The translations under genes and the position numbers were made by a program. 64,000 bases of DNA from Paragemmobacter kunshanensis (GTDB taxonomy: Bacteria; Pseudomonadota; Alphaproteobacteria; Rhodobacterales; Rhodobacteraceae): positions 248,001-312,000 of the forward strand of contig NZ_JAALFE010000001.1 of the NCBI RefSeq assembly GCF_011059185.1, written 5' to 3'. Below, piece by piece: positions 35,367 through 44,428 of the stretch. The notes beneath the pieces were generated by a model. That model saw only the letters and a program-made list of their open reading frames with translations, was not told the origin of the DNA and searched no databases. Numbering within the stretch: position 1 is the first letter of the stretch; the number at the start of each line of letters is the position of its first letter.

Positions 35367-37450
35367 GCCTGCACCCCTTTGCGGATCATCAGGAGCGAGC
35401 CGTCATCCTGCATCACCACATCGAAGGGTGAGGTGACGACCGTCGCGGTTTCGCGTTCGACGATGATGACGGGGCCATGGGCGCGCATGCCTGCGCCCAG
35501 GGCGGCACGGTCGAGAATGCCGGTTGGCAGGCTTTCGCCCCGGGTCGGATCGAAGACAAGGCGGGTTTCCGGCGCAGCAACGGTGCCGCGGCCTTCGGTC
35601 AGGCGGACGGGGGTTGCGGCGGGGCGCCTGTCCTGCGCCTTGACCGAGAAGGTGACGATCTCGATTTCCAGCCCATCCAGCCCGTCGATCGCGCGCCCGA
35701 AGAAGCGGGCGTAGCATTGGCGGAAGCTGTCGGCGAGATGGGCGGTATCGGCCGCGGTGAAGGCACGGTCAGGCAGGGTGACCGGGATTTCCCAGCCCTG
35801 CCCCGCATAGCGCATGAAGGCGGTGATCTCGCGCCCGATCGCGCCATCCGTTCCCTTGCGCACGAAGCCTTCGGCGGTGGATTTCAGATCGTCGATCAGG
35901 GCGTTGACGGTGGCGGGATCGAAGGCTGAAAGCCGGATCACGCGAGAGGCGAGCGCCTCGTATCCGAAGGGGGCCTTGAGAAAGCCGATGGCAGAACCGA
36001 CGCCCGCACCCGGCGGGATCAGGCAGCGGTCGATGCCCAGCTTTTCACACAGCCGCGCGGCATGCAGCGGGGCCGCGCCGCCGAAGGCGACCATGATGTT
36101 GTCCGAGATGTTCTTGCCATTCTCGACAGCATGGACACGGGCGGCATTGGCCATGTTTTCATCGACCACCTCGGAGATGCCGAAGGCGGCGGGCAGGATA
36201 TCAAGGCCAAGCCTTGCGCCGACATCGCGTGCGATGGCTGCCCCGGCCTTTTCGGACGACAGGGGAATGGCACCGCCTGCGAAATTGTCGGGGTCGATCT
36301 TGCCGAGGACAAGGTCGGCATCGGTGATCGCCGGACGTTCCCCGCCACGCTGATAGCAGGCGGGGCCGGGTTCGGAGCCGGCGCTTTCCGGGCCAGTCTG
36401 GATGCGGCCGAGGGAATCGACCCAGGCGATGGAACCGCCACCTGCGCCGATCTCGATCATCTCGATCACGGGGATGGAGATGGGCATGCCCGATCCCTTG
36501 CGGAAACGGTAGGTGCGCGCGACTTCGAAGCTGCGAGCGGTCTTGGGCTGAAAGCCTTCGATCAGGCAGATCTTGGCGGTGGTTCCGCCCATGTCATAGC
36601 TGACGACCTTTTCGAGTTCGAAGCGCTGGGCCACGTCGGCGGCGAAGATCGCCCCGCCTGCCGGGCCGGATTCCACAAGGCGCACCGGGAATTCGGCAGC
36701 GGTTTCCACGGAGATCAGCCCGCCACCGGAATGGATCATGAAGACCGGGCAGCGCGCACCCATCGCCCGGAGCCGGGATTGCAGGCGGCCAAGGTAATCG
36801 GCCATCTGGGGGCGGACATAGGCATTGGCGCAGACGGTGTTGAACCGTTCGAATTCGCGCATCTGGGGCGAGACGTCGGAGGAAAGGGAGATCGGCAGAT
36901 CCACGGTGGCGGCGATGATGTCGCGCGCGCGGCGTTCGTGATCGGGATTGACGTAGGAATGGATGAACCCGATGGCGACTGCGCGATAGTCGCCTTCGGC
37001 GATCTGCCGGGCCACCCTGCGCAGGCCTTCTTCATCCAGCGGGGCCAGTTCGCGCCCCTGCGCGCCGATACGCCCGGCCACGGTGAAGCGGTCTTCGCGC
37101 GGAACGAGGGGTTCGGGCAGGCGAAGGTTCAGGTCATATTGTTCGAAGCGGTTTTCGGTCCGCATCTCGAGGACGTCGCGATACCCCTCGGTCGTGACAA
37201 AGGCCGTGCGCGCGCCGCGCCGTTCGATCAGCGCATTGGTGGCGAGGGTGGTGCCGTGGATGACGATGTCGAGGTCGGAGATGGGAATGCCCGCCTCGCC
37301 CAGCACGATGTCGATCCCGTCGAGGATGGCTTGTTCGGGCGCGGCATAGTTCGTGAGGATCTTGGTGGAAAAGATCCTGCCACCGCATTCCAGGGCGATG
37401 TCGGTGAAGGTGCCGCCGATATCGGCGCCAAGCCGGATGGCCGAGGTCAT
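35363..37450 (-). CDS. Hydantoinase A / oxoprolinase-family ATPase subunit
   Basis: The 695-residue protein is a HyuA subunit with the ASKHA-type phosphate loop D10-I-G-G-T-F-T-D17 at its N-terminus, and V-I-H-G-T-T-L-A-T-N-A-L-I-E-R and Y-D-M-G-G-T-T-A-K blocks (the second phosphate site near 290). In N-methylhydantoinase and 5-oxoprolinase this subunit uses ATP to phosphorylate the cyclic amide, and HyuB completes ring opening. The length is as expected. It is encoded between the TPP-enzyme gene and hyuB with ATGA overlaps at both ends, so a coordinated complex is likely. The natural substrate (hydantoin, oxoproline or an N-methyl derivative) cannot be decided from sequence alone. Confidence 0.93.
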   Translation of the reverse strand: MTSAIRLGADIGGTFTDIALECGGRIFSTKILTNYAAPEQAILDGIDIVLGEAGIPISDLDIVIHGTTLATNALIERRGARTAFVTTEGYRDVLEMRTENRFEQYDLNLRLPEPLVPREDRFTVAGRIGAQGRELAPLDEEGLRRVARQIAEGDYRAVAIGFIHSYVNPDHERRARDIIAATVDLPISLSSDVSPQMREFERFNTVCANAYVRPQMADYLGRLQSRLRAMGARCPVFMIHSGGGLISVETAAEFPVRLVESGPAGGAIFAADVAQRFELEKVVSYDMGGTTAKICLIEGFQPKTARSFEVARTYRFRKGSGMPISIPVIEMIEIGAGGGSIAWVDSLGRIQTGPESAGSEPGPACYQRGGERPAITDADLVLGKIDPDNFAGGAIPLSSEKAGAAIARDVGARLGLDILPAAFGISEVVDENMANAARVHAVENGKNISDNIMVAFGGAAPLHAARLCEKLGIDRCLIPPGAGVGSAIGFLKAPFGYEALASRVIRLSAFDPATVNALIDDLKSTAEGFVRKGTDGAIGREITAFMRYAGQGWEIPVTLPDRAFTAADTAHLADSFRQCYARFFGRAIDGLDGLEIEIVTFSVKAQDRRPAATPVRLTEGRGTVAAPETRLVFDPTRGESLPTGILDRAALGAGMRAHGPVIIVERETATVVTSPFDVVMQDDGSLLMIRKGVQA

Positions 37451-39111
37451 TTCTTTTCCTTTGCCGCAAGGGCCGCGGCGCGCATCTGGGAGAGGGTCTG
37501 ACGCGGAGTCAGGGCTTCGGGCGAGATGTCGAGATCGAGGACGGCGCCGGTGCCGGAGGCAAGGGCGCGGGCGAAGGCGGGGGCGAAATCCTCGGTCCGG
37601 GCGACGCGTTCGGCGTGGAAGCCATAGGCGCGGGCGAGGGCCGCGAAATCCGGGTTCTCAAGCGTCGTGCCCGAAACGCGGGCCGGGTAGTTCCGTTCCT
37701 GATGGGCGCGGATCGTGCCATAGGTGCCGTTGTTCAGGATCAGGACGATGGGCTGTGCCCCGGCCTGCATCGCCGTGCCGAGTTCCTGGCAGTTCATCTG
37801 GAAATCGCCATCCCCGGCAAAGCAGACGACGGTGCGCCCGGGATGGGCGACCTTGGCGGCGATGGCCGCCGGAAGGCCATAGCCCATGGCGCCCGATTGC
37901 GGGGCAAGGAGGCGGGCTTCGGGGCCGAACTTGTAGAACTTGTTGGGCCAGACGGTGAAGTTGCCCGCCCCGTTGGTGAGGATCGCGTCGGCGGGCAGCA
38001 CGTCGCGGAGATGGGCGGTGACAAGGCCCATGTCCACGGGCGACGGCTGCAGCGGCAGGTCGAAGCCTGCCTCCCATGCGGCCCGGGCGCGCGCGCGCCA
38101 GTCTGCCCATGGCCCCGAAACCGGCTGCAAGGCGGCAGCAAAGGCGTTGGGGCCGGCATGAATGCCCAGGACGGGCTGATAGATCTTGCCGATCTCCCTG
38201 TCGGATCCATGCACATGGATCAGCCTCTGTTTTGGAACGGGCACATCGAGCAGGGTGTAGCCATCGGTCGTCATCTCGCCAAAGCGGATGTTGATGGCGA
38301 GGATCGTGTCGGCGTCGCGGATCAGGGCGCGCACGTTCGGGGGCATGCCGACACCCGCCTCACCGGAATAGACGGGGGAGAAGTTGTCGAACTGGTCCTG
38401 ATAGCGGAAGGCCGCGATGACGGGGATGTCGGAGGTTTCGGCGAAAATCTGCAGGGCGCGGCGGCCTTCGGCCGACCAGTTGCACCCCCCGATCAGGACG
38501 ACAGGGCGTTGCGCGGCGCGCAGCATGTCCAATGTCTCGGCCACGGCATCGGCGGTGGGGGCGGGTTCCGTCAGCCGGGGCGGTGCCGCCAGCGGTGCAG
38601 CGGAGGAGAGGCTTGTCAGCATGTCTTCGGGCAGGGCGATGACAACGGGGCCGGGCCGCCCCGAAAGGGCGGTGGACCAGGCGCGCGCCAGGATTTCGGG
38701 GATGCGGTCGACATGGTCGATCTCGACCGCCCATTTCGCGACGGTGCCGAACATGGCGCGATAGTCGATTTCCTGAAACGCCTCGCGGCCGCGCATGTCG
38801 GTTCCGACCTGCCCGACAAAGACAAGCATCGGGGCACTGTCCTGCATGGCAGTGTGAATGCCGATGGAGGCATTGGTGGCGCCGGGGCCGCGCGTGACCA
38901 TGCAAAGGCCGGGCTGGCCCGTGAGCTTGCCCCAGGCGGCCGCCATGAAGGCCGCGCCGCCTTCGTTCCGGCAGAGAACGAAATCCAGCTTGCCCGCCGT
39001 ATCATGCAAGGCATCCAGAACGGCGAGATAGCTTTCGCCCGGAACGCCAAAGGCCCTGGTTGCCCCGAGTGCGACGAGGGATTGAACCAGAAGCTGCCCG
39101 CCGTTTTGCAT
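37447..39111 (-). CDS. Thiamine-pyrophosphate enzyme, acetolactate-synthase-like
   Basis: The 554-residue protein has the three-domain layout of the POX/ALS superfamily: a pyrimidine-binding domain with the catalytic glutamate E50 (R-N-E-G-G-A-A-F-M-A), a central domain, and a TPP-binding domain with G-D-G-D-F-Q-M-N ending in N-N. It is not the housekeeping acetolactate synthase, because no regulatory-subunit gene accompanies it and it lies in a catabolic operon. A 2-oxo-acid decarboxylase or carboligase is the best guess, acting on the product of the aminotransferase. The ATG at 39111 follows AAGGGTG at good spacing; a GTG at 39120 is the alternative. It is the first gene of the operon, 75 bases or more downstream of an operator-like dyad. 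Confidence 0.9.
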   Translation of the reverse strand: MQNGGQLLVQSLVALGATRAFGVPGESYLAVLDALHDTAGKLDFVLCRNEGGAAFMAAAWGKLTGQPGLCMVTRGPGATNASIGIHTAMQDSAPMLVFVGQVGTDMRGREAFQEIDYRAMFGTVAKWAVEIDHVDRIPEILARAWSTALSGRPGPVVIALPEDMLTSLSSAAPLAAPPRLTEPAPTADAVAETLDMLRAAQRPVVLIGGCNWSAEGRRALQIFAETSDIPVIAAFRYQDQFDNFSPVYSGEAGVGMPPNVRALIRDADTILAINIRFGEMTTDGYTLLDVPVPKQRLIHVHGSDREIGKIYQPVLGIHAGPNAFAAALQPVSGPWADWRARARAAWEAGFDLPLQPSPVDMGLVTAHLRDVLPADAILTNGAGNFTVWPNKFYKFGPEARLLAPQSGAMGYGLPAAIAAKVAHPGRTVVCFAGDGDFQMNCQELGTAMQAGAQPIVLILNNGTYGTIRAHQERNYPARVSGTTLENPDFAALARAYGFHAERVARTEDFAPAFARALASGTGAVLDLDISPEALTPRQTLSQMRAAALAAKEKK

Positions 39112-39210
39112 GTTCTTCACCCTTTTCCCCGGATCCTGGCGGGGGCCATGCCGCCATCATCGCCCATTCTTGCCGCAGGTCGGGTGCGGAAGAAATCAAG
39201 TAATCCATGC

Positions 39211-39235
39211 GATCGACAAGTTTATCTTGCCGATC
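39211..39235. promoter_or_regulatory. Operator-like inverted repeat upstream of the catabolic operon
   Basis: Ten-base arms GATCGACAAG (39211-39220) and CTTGCCGATC (39226-39235) are complementary except for one position and are separated by TTTAT. The dyad lies 100 bases before the ATG of the TPP-enzyme gene, in the 166-base gap between that gene and the LysR gene. Size and position fit a repressor or LysR-type activator site. Confidence 0.5.
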
Positions 39236-39277
39236 AGGCAGCGTCCGCATGGCAACCGCGCGATCCTGGGCGCGGAT

Positions 39278-40171
39278 TCACAGAAGGCCGGAGGCGCGAA
39301 GGTCTTCGGCGGCGAAGTCGATCAGCGCGCGGATCTTGCGCGGCAGGACGCGGCCTTCGAGATAGACGGCGCTGAGGGGGCTTTCCTCGGCGGGCCACTG
39401 GGGCAAGAGCTGCACGAGTTGCCCGGCAGCAAGGGCATGGGACGCTGCGAAGGGTGGAACAAAGGCAAGGCCCTGCCCCTTTGCCGCGAGTTCCACCGCC
39501 GCGCGGGCCGAATTGACATGGAACCTGCCACGGACCTTTGCGATGCCGTCCGGACCTGTGCCAAACACCCAAAGGCGCGGGTTTCTGCGGTTGCTGTCGA
39601 TGATGCAGGCATGCGCGGCAATGTCGGCCGGGCTTTGGGGCGCGCCGTGGCGGGCGATGTAATCCGGACTGGCCACGAGGATGGAGCGGAACAGGCCCAG
39701 CCTGCGCGCCTTGAGCGACTGGGTGTCGATGCGGCCAAGGCGAAAGGCGAGATCCGTCCCTTCGACCGCAAGATCGACATGGCGATCCGTCAGGCGAAGA
39801 TCGAAGGACAGGCCGGGATGGCGGCGCGAGAAGCGTTCCAGCATGCCGCAGACCCAGATTTCGCCAAAGGTGACGGGGGCGGAAATGCGGATCACCCCGG
39901 AAAAGCCGCGCGCGCCTTCCGACACGCTGCCGATGAGATCGGCCAGATCGTCAAGCAGCGCCGGGGCGCGGGCGAGCAATTCCTCGCCCGAGGGGGTAAG
40001 GCCGACCCGGCGGGTGGTGCGCTGCAAGAGGCGCGTGCCGAGGCGGGATTCGAGTTCGGCCACGTATTTCGAGGCCAGGCGGTTGGACATGCCCAGTTGC
40101 GCCGCCGCAGCAGTGAAGGAGCCCGATTGCGCCGTGGCCACGAAGGCGCGGAGTTGGTCGATGAGGTCCAT
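39278..40171 (-). CDS. LysR-family regulator, divergent from the ygiD-like gene
   Basis: The 297-residue protein has a LysR helix-turn-helix (Q-L-R-A-F-V-A-T-A-Q-S-G-S-F-T-A-A-A through L-A-S-K-Y-V-A-E-L) and a substrate-binding domain with the G-F-S-G-V-I-R-I-S-A-P start typical of the large CrgA/DsdC-like LysR branch. It is divergently transcribed from a LigB-type dioxygenase gene, the usual LysR arrangement, with a long dyad in the 105-base gap. It is also directly upstream of the catabolic operon on the same strand, so it could control either unit. Regulation of the dioxygenase is the simplest reading. Confidence 0.9.
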   Translation of the reverse strand: MDLIDQLRAFVATAQSGSFTAAAAQLGMSNRLASKYVAELESRLGTRLLQRTTRRVGLTPSGEELLARAPALLDDLADLIGSVSEGARGFSGVIRISAPVTFGEIWVCGMLERFSRRHPGLSFDLRLTDRHVDLAVEGTDLAFRLGRIDTQSLKARRLGLFRSILVASPDYIARHGAPQSPADIAAHACIIDSNRRNPRLWVFGTGPDGIAKVRGRFHVNSARAAVELAAKGQGLAFVPPFAASHALAAGQLVQLLPQWPAEESPLSAVYLEGRVLPRKIRALIDFAAEDLRASGLL

Positions 40172-40179
40172 CTTCTATC

Positions 40180-40206
40180 TGGAATGTTTTGTTCCCATTC
40201 ATTCCA
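40180..40206. promoter_or_regulatory. LysR-operator-like dyad between lysR and ygiD-like genes
   Basis: Seven-base arms TGGAATG (40180-40186) and CATTCCA (40200-40206) are perfect complements with a 13-base AT-rich spacer, placed nine bases before the LysR start codon and 70 bases before the dioxygenase ATG. It fits the recognition site through which LysR proteins repress themselves and activate the divergent gene. Confidence 0.55.
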
Positions 40207-40276
40207 TAAAATCTTCATTTCATACATAGCGGTCAAGGATTAGCTTTTCCCGAAGGCAAAGAACGGGAGAGAACCG

Positions 40277-41098
40277 ATGAGCGCCCATAGCGATCTTCAG
40301 GCATTGCGGGACCGGCTGAAACCATCGGCGCGGATGCCGGTTGTCTTTCTGGGCCATGGCAGCCCGATGAACGCGCTGGAGGATACGGCCTATAGCCGTG
40401 CCTGGACGGCGCTTGGGAAAAGCCTGCCCGAGCCGGCGGCGATCCTTGTCGTTTCGGCGCATTGGATGACGAAGGGGACGACGCTGGTCGATGTTTCGGC
40501 CCTGCCGCGCACGATCCATGATTTCTACGGCTTTCCCGATGCGCTTTATGCGATGGACTATCCCGCCCCCGGCGCGCCGGAGCTTGCGCGGGAAGTGACA
40601 AGCCTGCTGTCGAGCCACCATTCCGCCGAGGATGATACCTGGGGCCTTGATCACGGGGCCTGGACGGTGCTGCGGTTTCTTTATCCCGATGCGAAGGTGC
40701 CGGTCTTCCAGATCTCCATCGACATGGGGCGTGGGCTTGCGCATCAGCTTGAGGTGGGGCGCACCCTTTCGGAATTGCGGGATCGGGGCGTGCTGATCCT
40801 TGGATCGGGGAATGTGGTTCACAACCTGCGCGCGATGCGGATGGGCGGACAGCCGCTGGATTTCGCGGTGGAGTTCGACAAGCTTTTCGCCGACAGGCTG
40901 GAGGCGCGCGATCTGGACCGGCTGGCAGACCGGGCGGGACTGGGGACGCTGCTGCAGATGGCGCATCCGACGGTGGATCACTACATGCCCGCGCTGACGA
41001 TCGCGGGCGCATCGGATGCGCGCGACAGGCTGACCTTCATGACCGATGCGATCGACCTGGGTTCGGTGTCGATGCGATCCTTCGTCTTTCACGCGTGA
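40277..41098 (+). CDS. ygiD: 4,5-DOPA-dioxygenase-type extradiol ring-cleavage enzyme (LigB superfamily)
   Basis: The 273-residue protein matches the YgiD/DODA family of class III extradiol dioxygenases. Its conserved metal-site histidines are H27 (L-G-H-G-S-P), H62 (S-A-H-W), H182 (V-V-H-N-L) and H235 (D-H-Y-M-P), with H126 (D-H-G-A-W) as a likely catalytic residue. Family members cleave catechol rings such as L-DOPA, although the physiological substrate in bacteria is usually unknown. The protein is cytoplasmic. The gene is divergent from a LysR regulator across a perfect dyad, which suggests induction by a phenolic compound or a related stress signal. Confidence 0.92.
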   Translation: MSAHSDLQALRDRLKPSARMPVVFLGHGSPMNALEDTAYSRAWTALGKSLPEPAAILVVSAHWMTKGTTLVDVSALPRTIHDFYGFPDALYAMDYPAPGAPELAREVTSLLSSHHSAEDDTWGLDHGAWTVLRFLYPDAKVPVFQISIDMGRGLAHQLEVGRTLSELRDRGVLILGSGNVVHNLRAMRMGGQPLDFAVEFDKLFADRLEARDLDRLADRAGLGTLLQMAHPTVDHYMPALTIAGASDARDRLTFMTDAIDLGSVSMRSFVFHA

Positions 41099-41241
41099 AC
41101 CGGGGATGAGCTATCGGAATTTCCGAAAGCACCCATCAGCGTTTTGATATTGCGAATTGGCCCAAGGCGAATACCGTTCCGTGGCATGATCGGGCAACCG
41201 GCTTTCCGCGCGTGCGGCGCTCTCACAGGGAGAAATTCGGC

Positions 41242-42405
41242 ATGAACAAGAAAACGTTGAAACTGACGGCTACAACCGCCATCGCCTTGGTCTCGGCGAT
41301 GTCCCCTGCCCTTGCGCAGATGACCGAGGTGGGGCCCGGCGAAGGCGCGCTTTCGATCGTGGCCTGGGCTGGCTATGTGGAGCGGGGCGAGACGGATCCG
41401 GCCTTCGACTGGGTGACGAAATTCGAGGAAGCCTCGGGCTGCAAGGTCAGCGTGAAGACGGCCAATACCTCGGACGAGATGGTTGCCCTGATGAACGAGG
41501 GGGGCTTCGATCTGGTGACGGCGTCGGGCGACGCGTCGCTGCGGCTGATCGCGGGGGGCCGGGTGCAGGAGATCAACAAGGACCTGATCCCGTCCTGGTC
41601 GACCATCGACCCGCGCCTGCAGGATGCGCCCTGGCATACCGTGGACGGCAAGCATTATGGCGTGCCCTATATGTGGGGGCCGAATGTCCTGATGTACAAT
41701 ACCGAGGTGTTCAAGGAAGCGCCGACCTCGTGGAATGTGGTGTTCGAGGAGCAGACGCTGCCCGATGGCGCATCGAACAAGGGCCGGGTGCAGGCCTATG
41801 ACGGCCCGATCCATATCGCCGATGCGGCGCAGTACCTGATGTTCCACAAGCCGGAACTGGGCATCACCTCGCCCTATGAGTTGAACGAGGATCAGTACAA
41901 GGCGGCGCTGGATCTGCTGCGCGGGCAGCGTGAGCTTGTCGGGCGTTACTGGCATGACGCCTTCATCCAGATCGACGACTTCAAGAACGAGGGGGTGGTC
42001 GCCTCGGGTTCCTGGCCGTTCCAGGTGAACCTGCTGAAGGCCGGCGGCGCGCCGGTGGCTTCGGTGATCCCGCAGGAAGGCGTGACGGGCTGGGCCGATA
42101 CGACCATGCTGCATGTCGACAGCGAACATCCGAATTGCGCCTATATGTGGTTCGAGCATCAGCTTTCGTCGAACCTGCAATCCGATCTTTCGGTCTGGTT
42201 CGGGGCGAACCCGTCGGTTCCTGCCGCCTGCACCGACGGGCGCGGCATGCAGACGGCCGAGGGCTGCACCACGAACGGGCTGGATGATTTCGACAAGGTC
42301 CGCTTCTGGACGACGCCGGTTGCCGACTGCTCGCAGGGGGAGGATACCTGCGTGCCCTATTATCGCTGGGTCTCGGATTATATCGGCGTGATCGGCGGGC
42401 GCTGA
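41242..42405 (+). CDS. ydcS: Polyamine-type ABC transporter substrate-binding protein (YdcS-like)
   Basis: The 387-residue protein has a signal peptide (about 1-26, ending A-L-A-Q) and a PotD/YdcS-type spermidine/putrescine-binding fold: S-I-V-A-W-A-G-Y-V near residue 37, then [10 protein letters not shown] and W-A-D-T-T-M-L-H. It has several cysteines in its C-terminal part, possibly disulfide-bonded. Start: ATG at 41242, after AGGGAGAAA. Gene order SBP-ATPase-permease-permease-aldehyde dehydrogenase equals E. coli ydcSTUV-patD, which supports uptake of putrescine or another polyamine. A GC hairpin in the gap after the stop probably protects the SBP message and allows it to be made in excess. 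Confidence 0.9.
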   Translation: MNKKTLKLTATTAIALVSAMSPALAQMTEVGPGEGALSIVAWAGYVERGETDPAFDWVTKFEEASGCKVSVKTANTSDEMVALMNEGGFDLVTASGDASLRLIAGGRVQEINKDLIPSWSTIDPRLQDAPWHTVDGKHYGVPYMWGPNVLMYNTEVFKEAPTSWNVVFEEQTLPDGASNKGRVQAYDGPIHIADAAQYLMFHKPELGITSPYELNEDQYKAALDLLRGQRELVGRYWHDAFIQIDDFKNEGVVASGSWPFQVNLLKAGGAPVASVIPQEGVTGWADTTMLHVDSEHPNCAYMWFEHQLSSNLQSDLSVWFGANPSVPAACTDGRGMQTAEGCTTNGLDDFDKVRFWTTPVADCSQGEDTCVPYYRWVSDYIGVIGGR

Positions 42406-42427
42406 GCGCCCTTCATCGCAGAAAATG

Positions 42428-42453
42428 GGGTGCGCGCCCAGGCGCGCGCACCC
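42428..42453 (+). other. Intergenic stem-loop between the binding-protein and ATPase genes
   Basis: Ten-base arms GGGTGCGCGC and GCGCGCACCC (42428-42437, 42444-42453) enclose a CCAGGC loop. There is no U-run, so it is read as an mRNA-stabilising or partial-termination hairpin, as commonly seen after ABC binding-protein genes. Confidence 0.6.
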
Positions 42454-42485
42454 GTTCCTGTCCTTTACCCCATCGGACCCGATCC

Positions 42486-43490
42486 ATGACCGCTGCCGTC
42501 GAGTTTTCAGGCGTTTCACGACATTTCGGCACTGCCTCTGCCCCCGTGAAGGCGGTGGACGGCGTCGATCTGACCATAGCGGAAGGGTCATTCTTCGCGA
42601 TGCTGGGGCCATCCGGTTCTGGCAAGACAACCTGCCTGCGGCTGATTTCGGGGTTCGAGAAGCCGACGGGCGGGGTGATCCGCATCTTCGGGCAGGATGT
42701 CAGCGACATTCCCCCGAACCGGCGCAACGTGAATACGGTGTTCCAGGATTACGCGCTGTTTCCGCACATGAATGTGCGCGACAACGTGGCCTATGGGTTG
42801 ATGGTCAAGGGCGTGGATCGGCGCAGCCGCAATGACCGGGCCGAAGAGATGCTGTCGCTGGTCAAGCTGGACGGATATGCCGACCGCAAGCCGGGGCAAT
42901 TGTCCGGCGGGCAGAGGCAGCGGGTGGCGCTGGCGCGGGCCCTGGTGAATGAGCCGCGCGTGCTGCTGCTGGACGAACCGCTGGGCGCGCTGGACCTGAA
43001 GCTGCGCGAAGCGATGCAGGACGAGTTGAAGGCCTTGCAGACCCGGCTTGGCATCACCTTCGTCTTCGTGACGCATGATCAGGGCGAGGCGTTGTCGATG
43101 GCCGACAGCCTTGCCGTGTTCAATGAAGGCAAGATTGCACAGATCGGGACGCCCGCAGATATCTATGCCCGTCCGCGCACGCGGTTCGTTGCGGATTTCG
43201 TGGGATCTTCGAACGTTCTGACACCCGAGGTGACGCGCGCCTTCGGCGGGCCTGCGAAATGGTCTTCGCTGCGGCCCGAGGCGCTGCGCCTGACGGCGGC
43301 GGATGGCGTGGCGCTTGCGGGGCAGGTGACGGCGATCCGCTATCTGGGGGCGGGAAGCCGGGTTTCCGTGGCCCTGCCGGGCAGCGAGATCGCCCTTCTG
43401 GTGCCGGCGGGCGAGGCCCTGCCGGAACAGGGCGCGACGGTCGGACTGGCCTTTGATCCGGCGGCCCTGCACATCATGGACGAGGCATGA
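42486..43490 (+). CDS. ydcT: Polyamine-type ABC transporter ATP-binding protein (YdcT/PotA-like)
   Basis: The 334-residue protein is a full ABC ATPase. The Walker A motif is G-P-S-G-S-G-K-T-T (41-49), then Y-A-L-F-P-H-M (Q-loop region), the signature L-S-G-G-Q-R-Q-R, and Walker [14 protein letters not shown]-terminal TOBE-like domain of about 80 residues (T-P-E-V-T-R through M-D-E-A) may gate transport. It provides energy for the two permeases encoded immediately downstream; the stop overlaps the first permease start by four bases. The similarity to PotA/YdcT and the gene order support polyamine import. Confidence 0.94.
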   Translation: MTAAVEFSGVSRHFGTASAPVKAVDGVDLTIAEGSFFAMLGPSGSGKTTCLRLISGFEKPTGGVIRIFGQDVSDIPPNRRNVNTVFQDYALFPHMNVRDNVAYGLMVKGVDRRSRNDRAEEMLSLVKLDGYADRKPGQLSGGQRQRVALARALVNEPRVLLLDEPLGALDLKLREAMQDELKALQTRLGITFVFVTHDQGEALSMADSLAVFNEGKIAQIGTPADIYARPRTRFVADFVGSSNVLTPEVTRAFGGPAKWSSLRPEALRLTAADGVALAGQVTAIRYLGAGSRVSVALPGSEIALLVPAGEALPEQGATVGLAFDPAALHIMDEA

Positions 43491-44428
43491 CCGACGCACC
43501 CGCCATCCTGCCCGAGAGGGGCCTTGGTGACCGGCTGACCGCGCTGTTCTGGCGGCATCCGCGGCTGTTGCTGGCGGTGCTGCTGACACCGCCGCTGCTG
43601 TGGCTGGGGGTGGTCTATCTGGGATCGCTGTTCGCTCTGCTGTTGCAGAGTTTCTATTCGATCGACGAGTTCTCGGGCATGGTGAAGGAGGAATTCACCC
43701 TCAAGACCTATGCCGAACTGTTCCGGGCGCAGAACCTGGATATCATCCTGCGCACGCTGCTGATGTCGGCTGCCGTCACCATCGGTTGCGCGGTGATCGC
43801 CTTTCCCATCGCCTATTACGCGGCCCGCTTTGCCAAGGGCAAATGGAAGGCCGTGTTCTATCTGGGGGTCATGCTGCCGCTGTGGTCTTCCTATCTGGTG
43901 AAGGTCTATGCGTGGAAGCTGATCCTGGCGAAGGAAGGCATCATCACCTGGGCTGCCGAAGGGGTGGGCCTTTCGATGATCCTGAATGCCATCCTTGCCA
44001 TTCCGGGGATCGGCGGGAATTCCCTGTCCACCAGCCCGATGGGCACCTTCATCGTCTTTGTCTATGTCTGGCTGCCCTACATGATCCTGCCGATGCAGGC
44101 CTCGCTGGAGCGTGTGCCCACATCCATGCTGGAAGCCTCGGCCGATCTTGGCGCATCGCGGGCACAGACCTTCCGCACGGTGATCCTGCCGCTGGCCATG
44201 CCGGGGGTGATCGCCGGGTCGATCTTTACCTTCTCGCTGACCATGGGCGACTACATCATCCCGCAGATCGTGGGGACATCGGCGCGCTTCATCGGGCTGG
44301 CCGTCTATCAATTGCAGGGCACGGCGGGGAACATCCCGCTGGCCGCGGCCTTTGCCGTGGTGCCGATCCTGATCATGCTGGTCTATCTGACCATCGCGAA
44401 ACGGAAGGGGGCGTTCGATGCACTCTGA
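43487..44428 (+). CDS. ydcU: ABC transporter permease (YdcU/PotB-like)
   Basis: The 313-residue inner-membrane protein has about six transmembrane helices, beginning near residues 27-55. It carries the EAA coupling loop [14 protein letters not shown] in the C-terminal half, the contact site for the ATPase. Homology is to PotB-type permeases for spermidine/putrescine. Starts in an ATGA overlap with the ATPase gene, and its stop overlaps the second permease start by 11 bases, so the three are translated together. Confidence 0.93.
   Translation: MTDAPAILPERGLGDRLTALFWRHPRLLLAVLLTPPLLWLGVVYLGSLFALLLQSFYSIDEFSGMVKEEFTLKTYAELFRAQNLDIILRTLLMSAAVTIGCAVIAFPIAYYAARFAKGKWKAVFYLGVMLPLWSSYLVKVYAWKLILAKEGIITWAAEGVGLSMILNAILAIPGIGGNSLSTSPMGTFIVFVYVWLPYMILPMQASLERVPTSMLEASADLGASRAQTFRTVILPLAMPGVIAGSIFTFSLTMGDYIIPQIVGTSARFIGLAVYQLQGTAGNIPLAAAFAVVPILIMLVYLTIAKRKGAFDAL

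Noticed and set aside
41115-41125. CGGAATTTCCG palindrome upstream of ydcS as an operator
   Set aside because: It is a perfect 11-base dyad but short enough to arise by chance, lies directly after the dioxygenase stop, and has no second copy nearby.
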